Assembly: GCF_014236855.1 (NCBI RefSeq)
Contig: NZ_CP051261.1
Coordinates: forward strand, 3,658,001-3,722,000
Source: Xanthomonas sp. SI
GTDB lineage: Bacteria; Pseudomonadota; Gammaproteobacteria; Xanthomonadales; Xanthomonadaceae
Reading direction: 5' to 3'
DNA: 64,000 bases
Shown here: positions 8,823-17,404 of the stretch, one piece after another
Numbering within the stretch: position 1 is the first letter of the stretch
Layout: each line of letters begins with the position of its first letter
The notes under the pieces: generated by a model
Database searches by the model: none
Told to the model about the DNA's origin: nothing
What the model saw: only the letters and a program-made list of their open reading frames with translations
Made by a program: the position numbers and the translations under genes

Positions 8823-10115
8823 CTACGCCGCCCCAGCATCCTTCAATGCCGGACGCAGATCCAATGTCGCCCGCGTGCCCTGCCCCGCATCCGAATCCAG
8901 TTGCAGCGACCAGCCCAGGTGCTCGCACAGGCGCGCGATCAGGTCCAGGCCGATGCCGCTGCCCTCGCGGCCGCCGCCGCGGGCCATGCGCATGTAGATG
9001 GCGCTGATCTCTTCCGGCGCCATGCCGTGGCCGGGGTCGTCGATGCGCACCACGCCCGGCGCCGGCATCGCGATCTGGATCATGCCCTGGTCGCTGTTCT
9101 CGATCGCGTTGCGCAGCAGGTTGCCGATCGCCGCCTGCACGATCGCCAGCGGCGCCAGCACCTCGCACGGCGGCAACGGCGCCAGCACCAGTTCCAGGCG
9201 TTTGTCGGCGCACAGGTGGCGATGGTCTTCGACGATGTCCGGCAGCAACTGGTCCAGGCGCACCAGGTCGCTGCCGCGCGCCAGCCGCGCCGGGTCCTTG
9301 GCCAGCACCAGCAGCAACGAGATCAGTTGGCCGACGCCGCTGGCGGTGCGGCGGATGCGCAGCAGCTGGTTGCGCGCGCTGGGCGGGATGTCGGACTGCT
9401 CCAGCGCCAGTTCGGCGGCGCCGCCGATCACCGCCACCGGCGTGCGCAATTCGTGGCTGGTGCTGTCGATGAAGGCGCGCTCTCGCTCGACGAACAGGTC
9501 GTTGCGCAGCAGGTAGTCGTTCAACGCATCGGCGATCACCACCTGTTCGGCGCTGGCGCGCGGATGCACGTCGATGCGCTGGCCCGGCCGGTCCGGGCGC
9601 AGGCTGCCGATGCGTTGCGCCATGTCGGTGAGCGGCTGCACCACCCGGCCCAGGCCCCAGGCCACCAGCGCGCCGAGCAGCAGCACCGCGATCACGTTGG
9701 ACAGCAGCATCCACAGCGCCAGGTTCTCCTCGTGCTTCTGCAACTCGGTGATGTCCAGCGACAGCGCCAGGCGGCGGCCGTGCACGTCCTGCACCAGCAC
9801 CACCTTGTCGCGGCCTTCCAGCGGCACGTCGTCGTGCAGGCCCGGCGCCAGCGCCGCCACCGTCGGCGGCAGCGGCTCGCCGCCTTCGTCGCCGTACAGG
9901 CTCACGGTGCGGGTGTCGATCCAGCGGTAGTCCGGATCGACCGCGCTGCGCGCCAGAAAATGTTCCAGTTCCGAGCTGAGCAGCGAACGCCAGGTCAGCT
10001 GCTCGGCCTGGTCGTTGACGATGTAGCCATGCACGAACACCGCCAGCGACAGCAGCGCCGCATAGCCGACCAGCCACAGGGTGATGCGTTGCCGCAGCCC
10101 GGTCCTACGCGGCAT
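8823..10115 (-). CDS. OmpR-partner sensor histidine kinase
   Basis: This 430-aa membrane kinase is the partner of the adjacent OmpR-type regulator. A first helix (about residues 10-32) and a second (about 135-160) enclose a periplasmic sensor domain of about 100 residues containing acidic runs (SSELEHF, LYGDEGGE). A HAMP-like linker follows, then HisKA with FIDSTSHELRTPVAVIGG (phospho-His), and HATPase_c with NLLRNAIENS, DDPGHGM and GSGIGLDLIARL. I chose the ATG at 10115 over the TTG at 10145. It overlaps the end of the regulator gene by 11 bases. The arrangement with a PAP2/EptA pair recalls ColR-ColS-type systems that control lipid A phosphoethanolamine addition, but orthology is not proven here. 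Confidence 0.88.
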   Translation of the reverse strand: MPRRTGLRQRITLWLVGYAALLSLAVFVHGYIVNDQAEQLTWRSLLSSELEHFLARSAVDPDYRWIDTRTVSLYGDEGGEPLPPTVAALAPGLHDDVPLEGRDKVVLVQDVHGRRLALSLDITELQKHEENLALWMLLSNVIAVLLLGALVAWGLGRVVQPLTDMAQRIGSLRPDRPGQRIDVHPRASAEQVVIADALNDYLLRNDLFVERERAFIDSTSHELRTPVAVIGGAAELALEQSDIPPSARNQLLRIRRTASGVGQLISLLLVLAKDPARLARGSDLVRLDQLLPDIVEDHRHLCADKRLELVLAPLPPCEVLAPLAIVQAAIGNLLRNAIENSDQGMIQIAMPAPGVVRIDDPGHGMAPEEISAIYMRMARGGGREGSGIGLDLIARLCEHLGWSLQLDSDAGQGTRATLDLRPALKDAGAA

Positions 10116-10806
10116 GCTCTTGCTCGTGCGGGTCCACCACCGCAAGCCGGTAGCCGATGCGCGGCAGGGTGTGGATCAGCTTGGTCGCGAACGGGCCATC
10201 CACGCTGCGCCGCAGGTCGTAGATATGCGAGCGCAGCATGTCGCCGTCCGGCGGCTCGTCGCCCCACAGCGCCTGCTCCAGGCGGTCGCGGGTGACCGCG
10301 GCCGGGCTGGCCTGCATCAGCACTTCCAGCAACTTGCGGCAGGCCGGATACAGGTGCAGGGTGCGGCCGCCGCGGGTCGCCTCCAGCGTGCCCAGGTCCA
10401 GTTGCAGGTCGCCCACGCGCAGCAGCTTGCTGCGGCCGCGGCCGTTGGCGCGCAGCAGCAGCGCCTCCAGCCGCACTTCCAGTTCCGGCAGCGCGAACGG
10501 CTTGGTCAGGTAATCGTCGGCGCCGGCGCGGAAACCGGCGATCTTGTCCGGCAGCTCGTCGCGCGCGGTGAGCATGATCACCGGCACTTCGGCGTGGTGC
10601 TGCTCGCGCATCGCGCGCAGCACCTGCGGCCCGTCCAGGCGCGGCAGCATCCAGTCCAGGATCACCGCGTCGTAGTGTTGGGTGGTGGCCAGGTGCAGGC
10701 CGGTGACGCCGTCCGGCGCCGCGTCCAGGGTGTGGCCTCGCACCTCGAAATAATCGAACAGGTTCGCGACCAGGTTCCGGTTGTCCTCTATCACCAACAG
10801 CCGCAT
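10105..10806 (-). CDS. OmpR family response regulator
   Basis: This 233-aa winged-helix response regulator has a receiver domain with ED at the acidic pocket (MRLLVIEDN), phospho-acceptor Asp in AVILDWMLP (about residue 51) and Lys in YLTKPF (about 101). The C-terminal DNA-binding domain (about 128-225) contains LHLYPACRKLLEVL and LRSHIYDLRRSVDGPF, followed by LIHTLPRIGYRLAV, as expected for OmpR/PhoB members. The start at 10806 gives the usual MRLLVIEDN. An alternative ATG lies at 10821. The divergent genes across a 200-base promoter region encode a PAP2 phosphatase and EptA, which are likely targets. Confidence 0.9.
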   Translation of the reverse strand: MRLLVIEDNRNLVANLFDYFEVRGHTLDAAPDGVTGLHLATTQHYDAVILDWMLPRLDGPQVLRAMREQHHAEVPVIMLTARDELPDKIAGFRAGADDYLTKPFALPELEVRLEALLLRANGRGRSKLLRVGDLQLDLGTLEATRGGRTLHLYPACRKLLEVLMQASPAAVTRDRLEQALWGDEPPDGDMLRSHIYDLRRSVDGPFATKLIHTLPRIGYRLAVVDPHEQEHAA

Positions 10807-10861
10807 GGCACTCGCTCGCATTCCGGGACGACGGGGGATGGCGCCATGCTAGCGGATGCGC

Positions 10862-10881
10862 GTCGGAACGCGGTCGGAACG
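10862..10881. promoter_or_regulatory. candidate OmpR-family operator (direct repeat)
   Basis: GTCGGAACG occurs at 10862-10870 and again at 10873-10881, an 11-base period typical of sites bound head-to-tail by OmpR/PhoB regulators. A related GACGGAACC is at 10913-10921. The site lies between the divergent regulator gene and the PAP2-eptA pair, which suggests autoregulation and target control. This is inference from spacing and position only. Confidence 0.4.
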
Positions 10882-11005
10882 CTGCGTCTTGATCGAATCT
10901 CGATGAAACCTGGACGGAACCCGAATACCGCGACGGCAACCTGGGCTGAAGCGCCGCGCCTGCGGCGCCCCAATCCGACCGGTCTCCGACAAGGAGCGCA
11001 ACACC

Positions 11006-11824
11006 ATGACACACGCCACCGTTCGCGCGTCCAGCCCGCCTGCATCCATGCACAGTCCTTCCCTGCCCCTGCCCGCCGTCTCCGTGCTGCCCGCGCCGTC
11101 GGCGTTCTATCGCCGGCATCTGTGGCTGCCGCTGGCCGCGGCACTGCTGGCCAGCACCGTGCTGATGGGCCTGGGCGGCGACTTCTGGTTCGCCGACCTG
11201 CTGTACCGCTGGGAAGGCGGCCACTGGGCGCTGAAGAACGCGGCGCTGACCCGCAGCCTGATCCATCACGACGGCAAGCTGCTCAGCACTCTGGCCTGGG
11301 TGGCGACCGCCGCCCTGGCGGTCTGGGCCTGGCGCCGCGCCGACGGCCAGCGCTACCGGCTGCCGCTGCTGTACCTGGCGCTGGCGGTGGCGTTGAGCAC
11401 CGGCGTGGTGTCGCTGCTGAAGTCGCTGACCCACATGGACTGCCCGTGGGACCTGAGCCGCTACGGCGGCCACCTGCCCTACATCGGCCTGTTCGAGGCG
11501 CGGCCGGCCGGCATGCCGCACGCGGCCTGCTTCCCGGCCGGGCATTCCAGCGCCGGTTACGCCTGGGTGGCGCTGTACTTCGTCGCACTGGCGCTGAAGC
11601 CGGCCTGGCGCTGGCCGGCGCTGGCGGTCGGGCTCGGCGCCGGGTTACTGTTCGGGCTCGGCCAGCAGCTGCGCGGCGCGCACTTCCTGTCCCACGATCT
11701 GTGGACGCTGTCCCTGAGTTGGGGCGTGGCCTTGGGCCTGTACCGCGTTCTGCTGTGGCAGCCGCAGGTTTCGGCCCGATCCATGCATGTCGCTTTGCCT
11801 GTCGTGAAGGAAAGCCGCGCATGA
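11006..11824 (+). CDS. PAP2 superfamily membrane phosphatase
   Basis: This 272-aa polytopic membrane protein has the three PAP2/LpxE-type phosphatase motifs: KSLTHMDCPWDL (motif 1), CFPAGHSSAGYAW (motif 2, with the catalytic-type His) and RGAHFLSHDLW (motif 3, with the nucleophile-type His and an Asp). These enzymes dephosphorylate lipid phosphates or pyrophosphates at the periplasmic face, for example lipid A, phosphatidylglycerol phosphate or undecaprenyl pyrophosphate. AAGGAG precedes the ATG. The stop overlaps the eptA start by 4 bases (ATGA), so the pair is translationally coupled and a role in lipid A remodelling is the best inference. The long Ser/Pro/Ala N-terminus before the first helix is unusual. 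Confidence 0.86.
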   Translation: MTHATVRASSPPASMHSPSLPLPAVSVLPAPSAFYRRHLWLPLAAALLASTVLMGLGGDFWFADLLYRWEGGHWALKNAALTRSLIHHDGKLLSTLAWVATAALAVWAWRRADGQRYRLPLLYLALAVALSTGVVSLLKSLTHMDCPWDLSRYGGHLPYIGLFEARPAGMPHAACFPAGHSSAGYAWVALYFVALALKPAWRWPALAVGLGAGLLFGLGQQLRGAHFLSHDLWTLSLSWGVALGLYRVLLWQPQVSARSMHVALPVVKESRA

Positions 11825-13506
11825 GCATGTCCCTGCCCCATCCTGGCAGCCAGTCCCGGACCCACTGGTGGAGTTATCGCCCACTGCTCAGCAACGAAGC
11901 GCTGGCGCTGGCGGCCAGCGCGTTCTTCGCCCTGGTCTGCAACGGCATGTTCTGGCGCAGCGCGATGAGCGGCCATCCCGGCGACCTGAAGCTGGGCCTG
12001 TCGCTGTTCCTGCTGCTGCTGTCGGTGCACGGGTTGCTGCTGGGCCTGCTGCTGTGGCGCGGCGTAGCCAAGCCGGTGCTGAGCCTGCTGCTGCTCACCA
12101 CCGCGTTCGCCGCGCACTACATGAACAGCTACAGCGTCTACCTGGACGCGGACATGCTGCGCAACGTGCTGGCCACCGACCACAAGGAATCGCGCGAACT
12201 GATGACCCCGGCGCTGATCGCGCCGCTGCTGTTCTACGCCGCGCTGCCGATCCTGGCGCTGTGGCGGCTGCGCCTGATCCGGCGTCCGCCAGGCAGGGCG
12301 CTGGCGATCCGCGCCGGCTTCCTGCTGGCGATGCTTGCGCTGGGCGGCGTCGGCGCGATGCTGTCGTTTCAGGATCTGTCGGCGATGATGCGCAACCATC
12401 GCGAGATCCGCTACCTGGCCACGCCGATCAACTACCTGGTCGCGCTGCGGCAGAACCTCAAGTCCGACAGCCCCACGCACAAGGCGCCGAAGCTGCCGCT
12501 GGAACACGATGCGATCGCCACGCCGCGCGCGCCCGGCGGCAAGCCGCGCCTGCTGGTGGTGGTGCTTGGCGAAACCGCGCGCGCGCAGAACTGGGGCTTG
12601 AACGGCTACGTGCGCCAGACCACGCCGCAGCTGGCGCAGATGGACGTGATCAACTTCCCCGACATGCATTCGTGCGGCACCAGCACCGAGGTCTCGGTGC
12701 CGTGCATGTTCTCCCCGTTCGGCCGCCACGACTACAACGAAGGCAACATCCGCAAGCACCAGTCGCTGCTGCACGTGCTCGAGCACGCCGGCATCGCCAC
12801 GCTGTGGCGCGACAACCAGTCCGGCTGCAAGGGCGTGTGCGACGGCCTGACGATCCAGCGCCTGGACGACGCCAAGGACTCCCAGCTGTGCAAGGACGGC
12901 CGCTGCATGGACGAGATCCTGCTGCAGGACCTGGCCACGCAGGTGCGCGCCAAGCCCGGCGACCGCGTGGTCGTGCTGCACCAGCTCGGCAGCCACGGCC
13001 CCAGCTATTTCGAACGCTATCCGGCCAGCTTCCGCCGCTTCACGCCCACCTGCGATACCGCCGACCTGGGCAACTGCAGCCGCGAGCAGATCGCCAGCGC
13101 CTACGACAACTCGCTGCTGTACACCGACCACCTGCTGGCGCGCACCGTGTCCACGCTGGAAGCGATGCCCGACTACGACACCGCGATGATCTACCTGTCC
13201 GACCACGGCGAATCGCTGGGCGAGAAGGGCCTGTACCTGCACGGCGTGCCGTATGCGATCGCCCCGCAGGAGCAGACCCACGTGCCGATGGTGATGTGGT
13301 TCTCGCCCGGCTTCGCCAGCGACCGCGGCCTGGACCTGGCCTGCGTGCGTGCGCGTTCGCGCCAGTACGCCGACCAGGACAACCTGTTCCCGTCGGTGCT
13401 GGGGCTGATGCAGGTCAAGACCGGGGTCTACGAACGTTCGCGCGACCTGTTCGCGCCTTGCGCGGGTAGCGGCAGCGCAATCGCCGCCGGCACCGGAAGC
13501 CGCTAA
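11821..13506 (+). CDS. eptA: phosphoethanolamine-lipid A transferase (EptA/MCR family)
   Basis: This 561-aa inner-membrane enzyme is expected to transfer phosphoethanolamine from phosphatidylethanolamine to lipid A, lowering surface charge and giving polymyxin resistance. Five hydrophobic helices occupy about residues 20-190, followed by a periplasmic sulfatase-fold domain. Motifs visible are VLGETARAQNWGLNGY (metal-binding Glu), the nucleophile region SCGTSTEVSVPCMFS, HQLGSHGPSYFERYP and YLSDHGESLGEKGLYLHG (metal-binding Asp-His). Paired cysteines typical of the family are present (SGCKGVCDG, CTCD-type region). It starts at ATG 11821, overlapping the PAP2 stop, and lies opposite a two-component system that probably controls it. 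Confidence 0.93.
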   Translation: MSMSLPHPGSQSRTHWWSYRPLLSNEALALAASAFFALVCNGMFWRSAMSGHPGDLKLGLSLFLLLLSVHGLLLGLLLWRGVAKPVLSLLLLTTAFAAHYMNSYSVYLDADMLRNVLATDHKESRELMTPALIAPLLFYAALPILALWRLRLIRRPPGRALAIRAGFLLAMLALGGVGAMLSFQDLSAMMRNHREIRYLATPINYLVALRQNLKSDSPTHKAPKLPLEHDAIATPRAPGGKPRLLVVVLGETARAQNWGLNGYVRQTTPQLAQMDVINFPDMHSCGTSTEVSVPCMFSPFGRHDYNEGNIRKHQSLLHVLEHAGIATLWRDNQSGCKGVCDGLTIQRLDDAKDSQLCKDGRCMDEILLQDLATQVRAKPGDRVVVLHQLGSHGPSYFERYPASFRRFTPTCDTADLGNCSREQIASAYDNSLLYTDHLLARTVSTLEAMPDYDTAMIYLSDHGESLGEKGLYLHGVPYAIAPQEQTHVPMVMWFSPGFASDRGLDLACVRARSRQYADQDNLFPSVLGLMQVKTGVYERSRDLFAPCAGSGSAIAAGTGSR

Positions 13507-13612
13507 GCGACCGCGGTGGCGGCGCGCCACCTGCGCAGTCGACGCGGGCGGCCCTTGCGGCGGGCGGGGCGGACCACTAGCCTCGTCGCATTCGTCACCG
13601 AAGGGATCCGCC

Positions 13613-15586
13613 GTGAACCATCGCCCTCTGCTGCTTGCGCTGTGCATCGGCGCGAGCGTGCTTGCGCTGTCCGCGTGCCGCAAGGAAGCGACCACCGAGA
13701 CCGACACCGCGCCGGCGCCGGCCGCGCCCGGCGAGAGCGCCGACCAGTTCGTCGCCCGCATCAACGAGGAATACCGCGCGCTGCTGCCGGAGCTGACCTC
13801 GGCGCAATGGCTGTCGATCACCTACATCAACGGCGATTCGGAGCGGCTGGTATCCAAGGCCAACGAGCGCTGGCTGACCACGCTCAACGGCTGGATCGCG
13901 CAGGCCAAGCGCTACGAAGGCAAGCCGATGTCCGCCGACAGCGCGCGTGCGCTGCAGCTGCTGAAGCTGATGACCGCGATGCCGGCGCCGCGCGACCCGG
14001 CCAAGCTGGCCGAATTGGCCACGCTGGCCTCGAAGATGGAAGGCGCCTATGGCGCGGCCGCCTATTGCACCGGCGAAGGCGACGCGCGCCGCTGCCGGCA
14101 ACTGGGCGAACTGGAGGACGTGCTGAGCCGCAGCCGCGACTACGACCAGCAGCTCGATGCGTGGCAAGGCTGGCACGGCACCGCACAACCGATGCGCAAG
14201 GACTACCAGCGCTTCGTCGAACTGGTCAACGAAGGCGCGCGCGAAATGGGCTACGCCGACACCGGCGCGATGTGGCGCAGCGGCTACGACATGCCGCCGG
14301 CGCAGATCGCCGCCGAGACCGACCGGCTGTGGGCCCAGGTCAAGCCGCTGTACGAGCAACTGCACTGCTACACCCGCGGCAAGCTCGACGCCGAGTACGG
14401 CAAGGACAAGGGCGAGGTCGCCGGCGGCCTGCTGCCGGCGCACCTGCTCGGCAACATGTGGCAGCAGGACTGGAGCAACCTGTGGGACCTGTTGCAGCCC
14501 TACCCCGGCGCCGGCAGCCTGGACATCACCGACACGCTGGAGAAGCAGTACCAGAGCAACCTCGGCGCGGCGCTGGCGCGGCGCAATGGCGACACCTCGC
14601 CGGAAGCGCGGTTCATGGCCCAGCGCGACGCGCAGCTGCAGAGCGCCAAGCAGATGACCGAGCGCGCGCAGGATTTCTACACCTCGCTGGCGATGCCCAA
14701 GCTGCCCGACAGCTACTGGGCGCGCAGTCAGTTCATCAAGCCGCTGGAGCGCAACGTGGTCTGCCACGCCAGCGCCTGGGACATGGACATGGCCGGCGAC
14801 GTGCGCACCAAGATGTGCATCAAGCCGAACGAGGAAGACTTCACCACCATCTACCACGAGCTCGGCCACATCTATTACGACCTTGCCTACAATCCCCTGC
14901 CGCCGCTGTTCCAGGGCGGCGCCAACGACGGTTTCCACGAGGCGATCGGCGACACCATCGTGCTGGCGATGACCCCGCAGTACCTGCATTCGATCGGCCT
15001 GGTCGAAGCGCCGCAGCTCAGCCGCGAGGCGCTGATCAACGCGCAGATGCGCATGGCGCTGGCGAAGGTGTCGTTCCTGCCGTTCGGACTGATGATCGAC
15101 CGCTGGCGCTGGGGCGTGTTCGACGGCTCGATCGCGCCGGAGCACTACAACCAGGCATGGTGGGAACTGAAGGCCAAGTACCAGGGCGTGGCTCCGCCGA
15201 CGGCGCGCGGCGAGGACTTCTTCGATCCAGGCGCCAAATACCACGTGCCCGGCAACACCCCGTACACGCGCTACTTCCTGTCGCACATCCTGCAGTTCCA
15301 GTTCTACAAGGGCCTGTGCGACGCGGCCGGCCACAAGGGTCCGCTGTACGAGTGCACCTTCTACGGCAACAAGGAAGCCGGGCAGAAGTTCTGGTCGATG
15401 CTGCAACGTGGCGGCAGCCAGCCCTGGCAGCAGACGCTGAAGGAACTCACCGGCAACGACAAGCTCGACGCCGCCCCGCTGCTGGAATACTTCGCGCCGA
15501 TGCAGGAGTGGCTCAAGCAGCAGAACCAGGGGCAGATGTGCGGGTGGGAGGCGCCGAAGGCGGTGCAGGCATCAGAGCAAAAGTAA
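13613..15586 (+). CDS. M2 family peptidyl-dipeptidase (ACE-like), lipoprotein
   Basis: This 657-aa protein is a bacterial homologue of angiotensin-converting enzyme, a zinc dipeptidyl carboxypeptidase that removes C-terminal dipeptides. The N-terminus is a lipoprotein signal peptide with lipobox LALSAC (Cys at about residue 22), so it should be anchored in the envelope. The gluzincin motif HELGH is at 415-419 with the third zinc ligand Glu443 in GFHEAIGD, exactly the spacing of ACE. A substrate-binding segment with WRWGVFDG follows. Length matches single-domain ACE. The start is GTG at 13613, after AAGGGA. M2 peptidases are known from Xanthomonas. No operon partner is seen. Confidence 0.93.
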   Translation: MNHRPLLLALCIGASVLALSACRKEATTETDTAPAPAAPGESADQFVARINEEYRALLPELTSAQWLSITYINGDSERLVSKANERWLTTLNGWIAQAKRYEGKPMSADSARALQLLKLMTAMPAPRDPAKLAELATLASKMEGAYGAAAYCTGEGDARRCRQLGELEDVLSRSRDYDQQLDAWQGWHGTAQPMRKDYQRFVELVNEGAREMGYADTGAMWRSGYDMPPAQIAAETDRLWAQVKPLYEQLHCYTRGKLDAEYGKDKGEVAGGLLPAHLLGNMWQQDWSNLWDLLQPYPGAGSLDITDTLEKQYQSNLGAALARRNGDTSPEARFMAQRDAQLQSAKQMTERAQDFYTSLAMPKLPDSYWARSQFIKPLERNVVCHASAWDMDMAGDVRTKMCIKPNEEDFTTIYHELGHIYYDLAYNPLPPLFQGGANDGFHEAIGDTIVLAMTPQYLHSIGLVEAPQLSREALINAQMRMALAKVSFLPFGLMIDRWRWGVFDGSIAPEHYNQAWWELKAKYQGVAPPTARGEDFFDPGAKYHVPGNTPYTRYFLSHILQFQFYKGLCDAAGHKGPLYECTFYGNKEAGQKFWSMLQRGGSQPWQQTLKELTGNDKLDAAPLLEYFAPMQEWLKQQNQGQMCGWEAPKAVQASEQK

Positions 15587-16154
15587 ATATTTCTGAGCCC
15601 ATCCGCGGCGAACGCGACGACGATCCGTCGATCACGAAGCTGTTGGAAGACGCTTGGCAGGCAGTGTACGGGGAACCGCTGGCGCCGTCGCTGGCGCCGT
15701 CGCCGTCGCCGGCGCCGGCGCAGATCATCGACTGGCGGCTTGTGCTGCTGCGCGATGGCGAGAAAGTCGGGCGACGCGGGTTTAATGGCGGCGAAGACGC
15801 CTATGCCAAAGCGCAGAATACCGAAAGTGCGTGACTAAGGCAGCACGGCAGCGACAGCCTCGACATGTTCACCGCTCGCGCCATGCAGACCTCGCTGCGC
15901 ATTGGCGTGGGATCGCAGCTACCATCACGCTTAAATCAGCGCTGGCTCTAAGCCCACGCCTCGTCGCAACAACGATAAGGCCCGCTGATGCGGGCGTTGT
16001 GCGTCATAGGCCAAGTTTAATTGCCTCCGTCCCCTTTAGCTCTTTTCCCTTTAGCTTTTTCAACAACATTAGGCCCACCCATCGGCAACGCGAACCCAAA
16101 ATAACCACTGAATAAGTGAAGCTGCCCCCGTCACCAGAAATTCAATTACCTCTA
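15587..16154. other. gene-free interval with possible coding remnant, AT-richer towards the right
   Basis: The left half has an open stretch without its own start, about 15590-15834 on the plus strand, reading IIDWRLVLLRDGEKVGRRGF near its end and containing a Pro/Ala/Ser-repeat segment (GCCGTCGCTGGCGCCGTCG region). It may be a fragment of a former gene. From about 15930 the base composition becomes AT-richer and no gene is recognised. The change coincides with the distal end of the Rhs locus and is consistent with acquired DNA. Confidence 0.4.
15980..15995 (-). terminator. possible terminator of the Rhs operon
   Basis: GCCCGC and GCGGGC form a 6-bp stem with a 4-base TGAT loop. Read on the minus strand it is followed by CTTATCGTTGTTG, only moderately T-rich. 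It lies about 160 bases beyond the immunity gene stop and before the convergent peptidase gene. Confidence 0.3.
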
Positions 16155-16433
16155 TCAGACGCGTTCTTTCCAGTCAAAATCTCCGATAGAAAACTCAAAC
16201 ATTGCCTGACGCTTTGCATCATCTAAGCTGATATGCCATGTGTCAGAAATGCACTGCCCATTTTCATCCATTCTTAACAAGAAAAACCCGCCATCTTCCT
16301 CCACAATATTCAGGGACACGGGATTGGGAAGCTCCTTCAAGCATTCATCACGTGAGTCAACCCAGTGAAAGTGCCGAACGTTCCCGGATTCTGGGATATT
16401 TTTATAATCTATTATTGCACTCATTTTTTTCAC
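16155..16433 (-). CDS. candidate immunity protein of the Rhs toxin
   Basis: This 92-aa acidic soluble protein is encoded directly after the toxin-tip gene. The GTG at 16433 overlaps the toxin stop as GTGA and has AGGAG 7 bases upstream, so it is preferred to the ATG at 16424. The sequence carries WVDSRDECLKELP and GGFFLLRMDENGQCISDTWH, then SLDDAKRQAMFEFSI and a DFDW end. I recall similar small proteins with a DTWH-x-S/T-LxxAKxQA pattern near polymorphic toxins, but I cannot name the family. Base composition is clearly AT-richer than the surroundings, as is usual for toxin-immunity cassettes exchanged between strains. Immunity function is inferred from position. Confidence 0.7.
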   Translation of the reverse strand: MKKMSAIIDYKNIPESGNVRHFHWVDSRDECLKELPNPVSLNIVEEDGGFFLLRMDENGQCISDTWHISLDDAKRQAMFEFSIGDFDWKERV

Positions 16434-17392
16434 GGCGTCACTCCTAGATGTAGGTTTTCGACAACCTTACCAGCTTCATTCAAAGCCTCAAAGTGTACAT
16501 GAGATCCTATAGTCCCATGTGCTCCAACGAGATCGCTAGTAGTCATGCGAAACTGTCGCAACCCATCTGCAGACCGATAAACACCTGGCGCAACCTCAGT
16601 ATAACCCTTACCAAGCCACTTTGCCCCTGAATTCAAAGCAACAGAGGCATCAACAACACCGTGGCTTCCAATATTCCCCAGTCCTTTTAGCGAATTCGCT
16701 GCCGGCCCCAGTCTCAACGCGAAGAAACCTACGGACGCCAAATGAACTCCACCCCCACCCGGGGAATCCATCAACGGGTAAAAGATATCATGCGCTAACG
16801 CTCTTACATCAAAAATGTTGCCATTCTTCGTCAAATCGCCCTGCAACCCAAGCCGACCCTTAAAATCGTTCCATCGACTATTTGAAGATGAGGGCGTTGA
16901 TTCCGAATTTCTTGAATCACTAGGCGATGCTTCCGGAATATTGCCAACGGTCCAGCCCATCTCTCCGTGTGCTAAGTGGCACGTTGTATCTTGCCCGCAA
17001 GCTTCTCGCCCATCCGGATCAATGAACTTATATGGATTATTGCTAGCGTACCAATATCGATTAAACGCTCCTGCCGAGTTGCTATCGGCCTTCACCGGAT
17101 CCGCAGATAGTAGTCTTCCGATCTGGGGATCATAGTAGCGCTGCTGCATATACGTCAGCCCAGTCACTGCGTCCATGACGTGGCCCGTATAGCCGGGCCC
17201 ATCCGTCAGCGGGCGATTCAACAGGCTACCGTACGGCTCGTACTCGCTACGCTCCACCACATTGCCACTGGCGTCAGTCACCGCGACTGGCGTTCCCAGT
17301 GCATCGGTATGGTAGTAGACGACGGTCTGCGCATGCGCCGTCGTCACCAGGGACAGGGACAGCAGCAGCGTAAGGATGACTGTGCGCTTCAT
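16430..17392 (-). CDS. Rhs core-toxin protein with own signal peptide
   Basis: This 320-aa protein begins with a Sec signal peptide (about residues 1-21, ending AHAQ). It then has an Rhs-associated core: YYHTDALGTPVAVTD, YMQQRYYDPQIGRLLSADPV and NRYWYASNNPYKFIDPDG, which ends at about residue 129 with the DPDG element where other Rhs proteins self-cleave. The remaining ~190 residues are a variable tip without similarity to the shell. Its end (GVYRSADGLRQFRM, GSHVHFEALNEAGK) resembles tips of polymorphic toxins, perhaps type 24, and the HVH motif may be functional. Toxic activity is inferred. ATG 17392 follows AGGGGGGAA. It lies 12 bases after the large Rhs gene and overlaps the candidate immunity gene. 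The tip is AT-richer than the core. Confidence 0.85.
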   Translation of the reverse strand: MKRTVILTLLLSLSLVTTAHAQTVVYYHTDALGTPVAVTDASGNVVERSEYEPYGSLLNRPLTDGPGYTGHVMDAVTGLTYMQQRYYDPQIGRLLSADPVKADSNSAGAFNRYWYASNNPYKFIDPDGREACGQDTTCHLAHGEMGWTVGNIPEASPSDSRNSESTPSSSNSRWNDFKGRLGLQGDLTKNGNIFDVRALAHDIFYPLMDSPGGGGVHLASVGFFALRLGPAANSLKGLGNIGSHGVVDASVALNSGAKWLGKGYTEVAPGVYRSADGLRQFRMTTSDLVGAHGTIGSHVHFEALNEAGKVVENLHLGVTP

Positions 17393-17404
17393 GGCATTCC
17401 CCCC

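Noticed and set aside
15831..16115. 94-codon plus-strand frame in the gene-free interval
   Set aside because: No ribosome site, biased composition and no recognisable motif. It spans the possible terminator hairpin.
16155..17392. Type VI secretion-linked Rhs effector
   Set aside because: No PAAR, VgrG, DUF4150 or EagR gene is present, and both Rhs proteins start with Sec signal peptides.
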